Source: Isoetes taiwanensis (taxonomy: Eukaryota > Streptophyta > Lycopodiopsida > Isoetales > Isoetaceae). From it: a stretch of DNA of 64,000 bases. A program made the translations under genes and the position numbers. The stretch lies in assembly GCA_021234155.1 (NCBI GenBank), contig JAJEKV010000051.1:2422754-2486753 (forward strand), read 5' to 3'. The notes below the pieces were generated by a model, which made no database searches, had not been told where the DNA came from, and saw nothing but the letters and a program-made list of their open reading frames with translations. This document shows, piece by piece, positions 61,301 to 64,000 of the stretch. Numbering within the stretch: position 1 is the first letter of the stretch; the number at the start of each line of letters is the position of its first letter.

Positions 61301-63566
61301 ATTTTTCCGCTCAGCAACGCCATTATGTTGTGGAGTATGAGGCTCGGTAAGTTGGCGCCAATACCATGATCGCGACAAAATGATTGAATGCTTGACCGGT
61401 AAATTCTCCACCATTATCAGATCTGAGTTTCTTAATCCGATGGGCTATTTGATTCTCAACAAGCGCTTTCCATTCTTGGAAATGGGCAAATGCATCGATT
61501 TCCGCCAAGAAATAGACCCATGTTTTCCCCCCGCCAAATCATCAATGAATGTCGAAAATAATAAGCACCCGAGAGGGAAGGAACATGAGTTGGACCACAA
61601 AGATCCCGGTGTACTAGTTCAAGAAGAGCAAAGAGTAACGAGAGCCAATGAGAGTAAAGGATTCGGCGGTGTCTTTTTGCCCAATGCACAAGCCTCACAA
61701 CTTGCAAGAGTAGGGTGCTGATGAAGATCAAAACCGCCTACAAGTTGGGACAGCTGGTTGAGTGCTTTCAGACTGATCCAAGCCTCTTATGCCATGCATC
61801 ACTGTGTACCATTACCCAGCAGCTACAAGAACAACTTGGTCAGCAGATTCTTGGCCCAAATGGTAGAGATTACCCAGACGAATAGCACGAAAGCAAGGCT
61901 CTTTCCTAACTTTTTGCTGCAAACAATGCAAATATCACTATCAAAGATAACTATTGTGCCCATATCAAGAAGACGCGGCAACGTAAATCAGATCTTTACG
62001 CAAAGTAGGAGCATACATTACCCCTTTTAGAGTGAAATTACCAAGACTTGTGGGTACTTGAATGTCACCCCATTCAGATTTGATGCTCACTATTGTCGCC
62101 GATTTGAACAATGTGATTGGGAGAGGTAGGTCTGAAATTTTCAAACCAATCTTTGTGCCAACTAATATGAGCTGTAGCACCGTAATCCATGATGAATTTG
62201 ATAGAGTTTAGGGCTGCCACTTGTTTACAAAGATAAACATAATCCGGGCTGCAAGGAACCACATTGGCTACGCTTTTTCTTCAACAATTTGGGCCACATT
62301 GGCTGAAGCTTTGTTTGTCTCCAAAGCTTTCAGTTTGTGCTCAAGATCCTTCATCTTCTTCCTACATTCTCGCTATGTATGATTGCCTTTCTTGCAATAG
62401 TCACAAACCCGCCGCTTGATGTTGTGTTTTGTCGCCAAAAGACTTTGAAGCCGGCCACAGCATCGTTATTCTTCTTTTGCTTAGTCTTTTCATTCCTTTG
62501 CATAGGATTTAGGCTCGAATGACCTGCAAAGAAAGCATTGTGCTCGCTCTTTGATAATCCCAAAGATCCTTCCTCATCATGATCTCCTCCTTGACGGAAG
62601 TGATTGCACGATTGAGATCCATGTCGACAATTTGTATGAGATTACAAGCAAGGCATGGAAAGAATTGGGTAAGGATCTAAGAAAGAAAAATAATTGCAAT
62701 GAAGGAGAGATCTTATTCTTTCTCCGAGGCTTCAATCTGCCGAAGGTGTTCTTCATGCACCGCGAATTTGTCAAGACTCTCTGGCCTCTTCCCAAACAAG
62801 ATATTCACCACTTCAAAGATACAAATGCCCAATTTGTGTATGGGTCTTCTTTTCATGCTCTTGGATGAGAGCATTCCATAAATCATGGTTGTTCTCCTTC
62901 TCAACCTCATCAAGAAGAGATTCAAGAACGTAAAGCCCAATCGTAGCCATAGCCTTGTTATCCTGGGCTACCGCCAAGCATCAAGAACAGATTTATTCTT
63001 GCCTTCTCACAGAAGCTCTGTGTGCTGGTTCTTGGCCACCAACAATTCCCCAAACTCCTTCAGCCTTAAGAATGAGAGTCATTCTTCTCTTCCATTGCCG
63101 GAAACCCGCGCATCAAGATTTGAATCACACGCACCGCCAGTGGAAGGTAATCGGGTTGTAGCTTGCATCCTTCTCCATTGCTGTGTTGATCTTGAATCAA
63201 TCTCAGCACACCTAGTGCTCTGATACCATGTCAAGGTTGCACCAAGAACGGGAGAGAAAGGGATGCACACGGAATTCCGAGAGCGCAAGCTCCCAAAAAC
63301 CAAAGCAAATAGGAATTGTATTAAACGTAAGTATGAATACAAGATATAAAAAGGGGCAGTAAATAATAACTGCTCCCGTTACCAACCACATATAATTATG
63401 CCGTAACTAATTAAGGCAAGTCGGTGCCGTAGCTAATTAAGGCAAGTGGGTGGGCTGGTGTAGGTGCTGATGAAGTGCTGATTCAAGACATAGTCGCAAG
63501 ACCTCGGCCGAAAGTTATCGCCGCCAAGCAAAGAAGATGGTGATCTCGATATCATATATCTCGACA
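58311..63566 (-). mobile_element. Ty1/copia retrotransposon, copy B
   Basis: Same insertion as copy A with CAAAC at 58,306-58,310 and 63,567-63,571. The 5' LTR is 63,566-63,229 and the PBS TGGTATCAGAGC is 63,228-63,217. Minus-strand domains in order: protease-like KFIMDYGATAHIS (62,185-62,225), the CEAC zinc motif of GAG-pre-integrase (about 61,690), integrase KLRSDNGGEF (about 61,410) and HNGVAERKN (about 61,315), RT with VKTAFLNGKLDEEIYMKQP (about 60,170-60,230) and MYVDDSLLIG (59,930-59,957), and RNase H (59,210-59,490). Frames are broken many times. The protease Ser of DSGA reads Tyr here but Ser in copy A. Confidence 0.9.
63229..63566 (-). repeat. 5' LTR of copia copy B
   Basis: 338 bp with proper TGTC...GACA ends. 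Its first 240 bp are almost identical to 33,129-33,370. Confidence 0.9.
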
Positions 63567-64000
63567 CAAACATGCCACTTAGGCTCCAACATGACAAGGT
63601 GGCTCAAACATGTCACATGGGCTTCAACATGCCACCTAGGCTCCAACATGCCAAGGTGGCTCAAACATGCCACGTGGGCTCCAACATGCCAAGGTGGCTC
63701 AAACATGCCACCTAGGCTCAAACATGCCACCTAGGCTCCAACATGACAAAATGGCTAAAACATGCCACCTAGGCTCTAACGTGCTCAAACATGCCACGCG
63801 GGCTCCAACATGCCACCTATGCTCCAACTTCCCAAGGTGGCTCAAATATGCCACGTGGGCTCCAACATGCCACCTAGGCTCCAACATTCCTAGGTGGCTC
63901 AAACATGCCACCTAGGCTCAAACATGCCATGCAGGCTCATTTAGGCTCCAACATGCCAAGGTCAAACATGCCACGCGAGCTCCAACGTGCCTTCTAGGCT
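63567..64000 (+). repeat. ACATGCCA minisatellite at window end
   Basis: Counterpart of 38,428-38,880 but with regular monomers. It continues past the window edge. Confidence 0.95.

Overview
The window reads as intergenic, repeat-rich chromosomal DNA of a land plant. The grounds are a two-exon arabinogalactan-peptide gene, a fatty acid 2-hydroxylase exon, a decayed PPR gene fragment, plant-type LINE and Ty1/copia elements, a tRNA-Met type primer binding site and MITE-like elements. A fern or another non-seed vascular plant is a guess from the LINE type; nothing here proves the species. I see only one intact host gene (17,713-18,067, minus). Nearly everything else is mobile or tandemly repeated DNA.

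Layout. 1-5,740: palindromes, an A/C-rich degenerate array and an old plus-strand LINE (DUF4283-like ORF1, endonuclease and start of RT) split by a 539-bp MITE with a TAA target duplication. 6,176-6,694: PPR pseudogene, minus. 7,060-10,270: AT-rich, no gene seen. 10,279-10,426: one fatty acid 2-hydroxylase exon, minus. 11,345-13,140: two LINE 3'-end fragments on opposite strands. 14,200-15,535: nested tandem repeats. 15,539-17,580: a possible LTR and MITE-like inverted repeats. 17,713-18,280: the AG-peptide gene and its TATA box. 20,770-22,430: pyrimidine-rich tract. 23,615-25,330: broken Gag with CCHC knuckles.

26,146-64,000 is the most unusual part. A block of about 12.7 kb (LINE with long GA/CT tracts, a 19-bp minisatellite, and a Ty1/copia element inserted in that minisatellite with a CAAAC target duplication) occurs at 26,146-38,880 and again at 51,318-64,000, offset about 25.15 kb. 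The spacer (39,842-51,318) holds more of the minisatellite, flipped in orientation several times and interrupted by two long-inverted-repeat elements and a 2.97-kb LTR element without recognisable pol. The second copy shares even the copia insertion point, but it is full of small indels and recurrent changes around CTG/CAG trinucleotides. That pattern looks more like uncorrected long-read error than mutation, so part of this region may be an unpolished or falsely duplicated assembly segment.

How parts work together: the LINE at 26.6-31.7 kb keeps ORF1 and the endonuclease part of ORF2 in one frame separated by a single UAG, with no AUG before the endonuclease catalytic core, which suggests readthrough or reinitiation. 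Its 3' end resembles the ends of shorter dispersed elements (11.3 kb, 21.6 kb), as expected if LINE machinery moves them. A short hairpin with a conserved core and complementary but variable arms occurs three times (11.4, 16.6, 22.8 kb).
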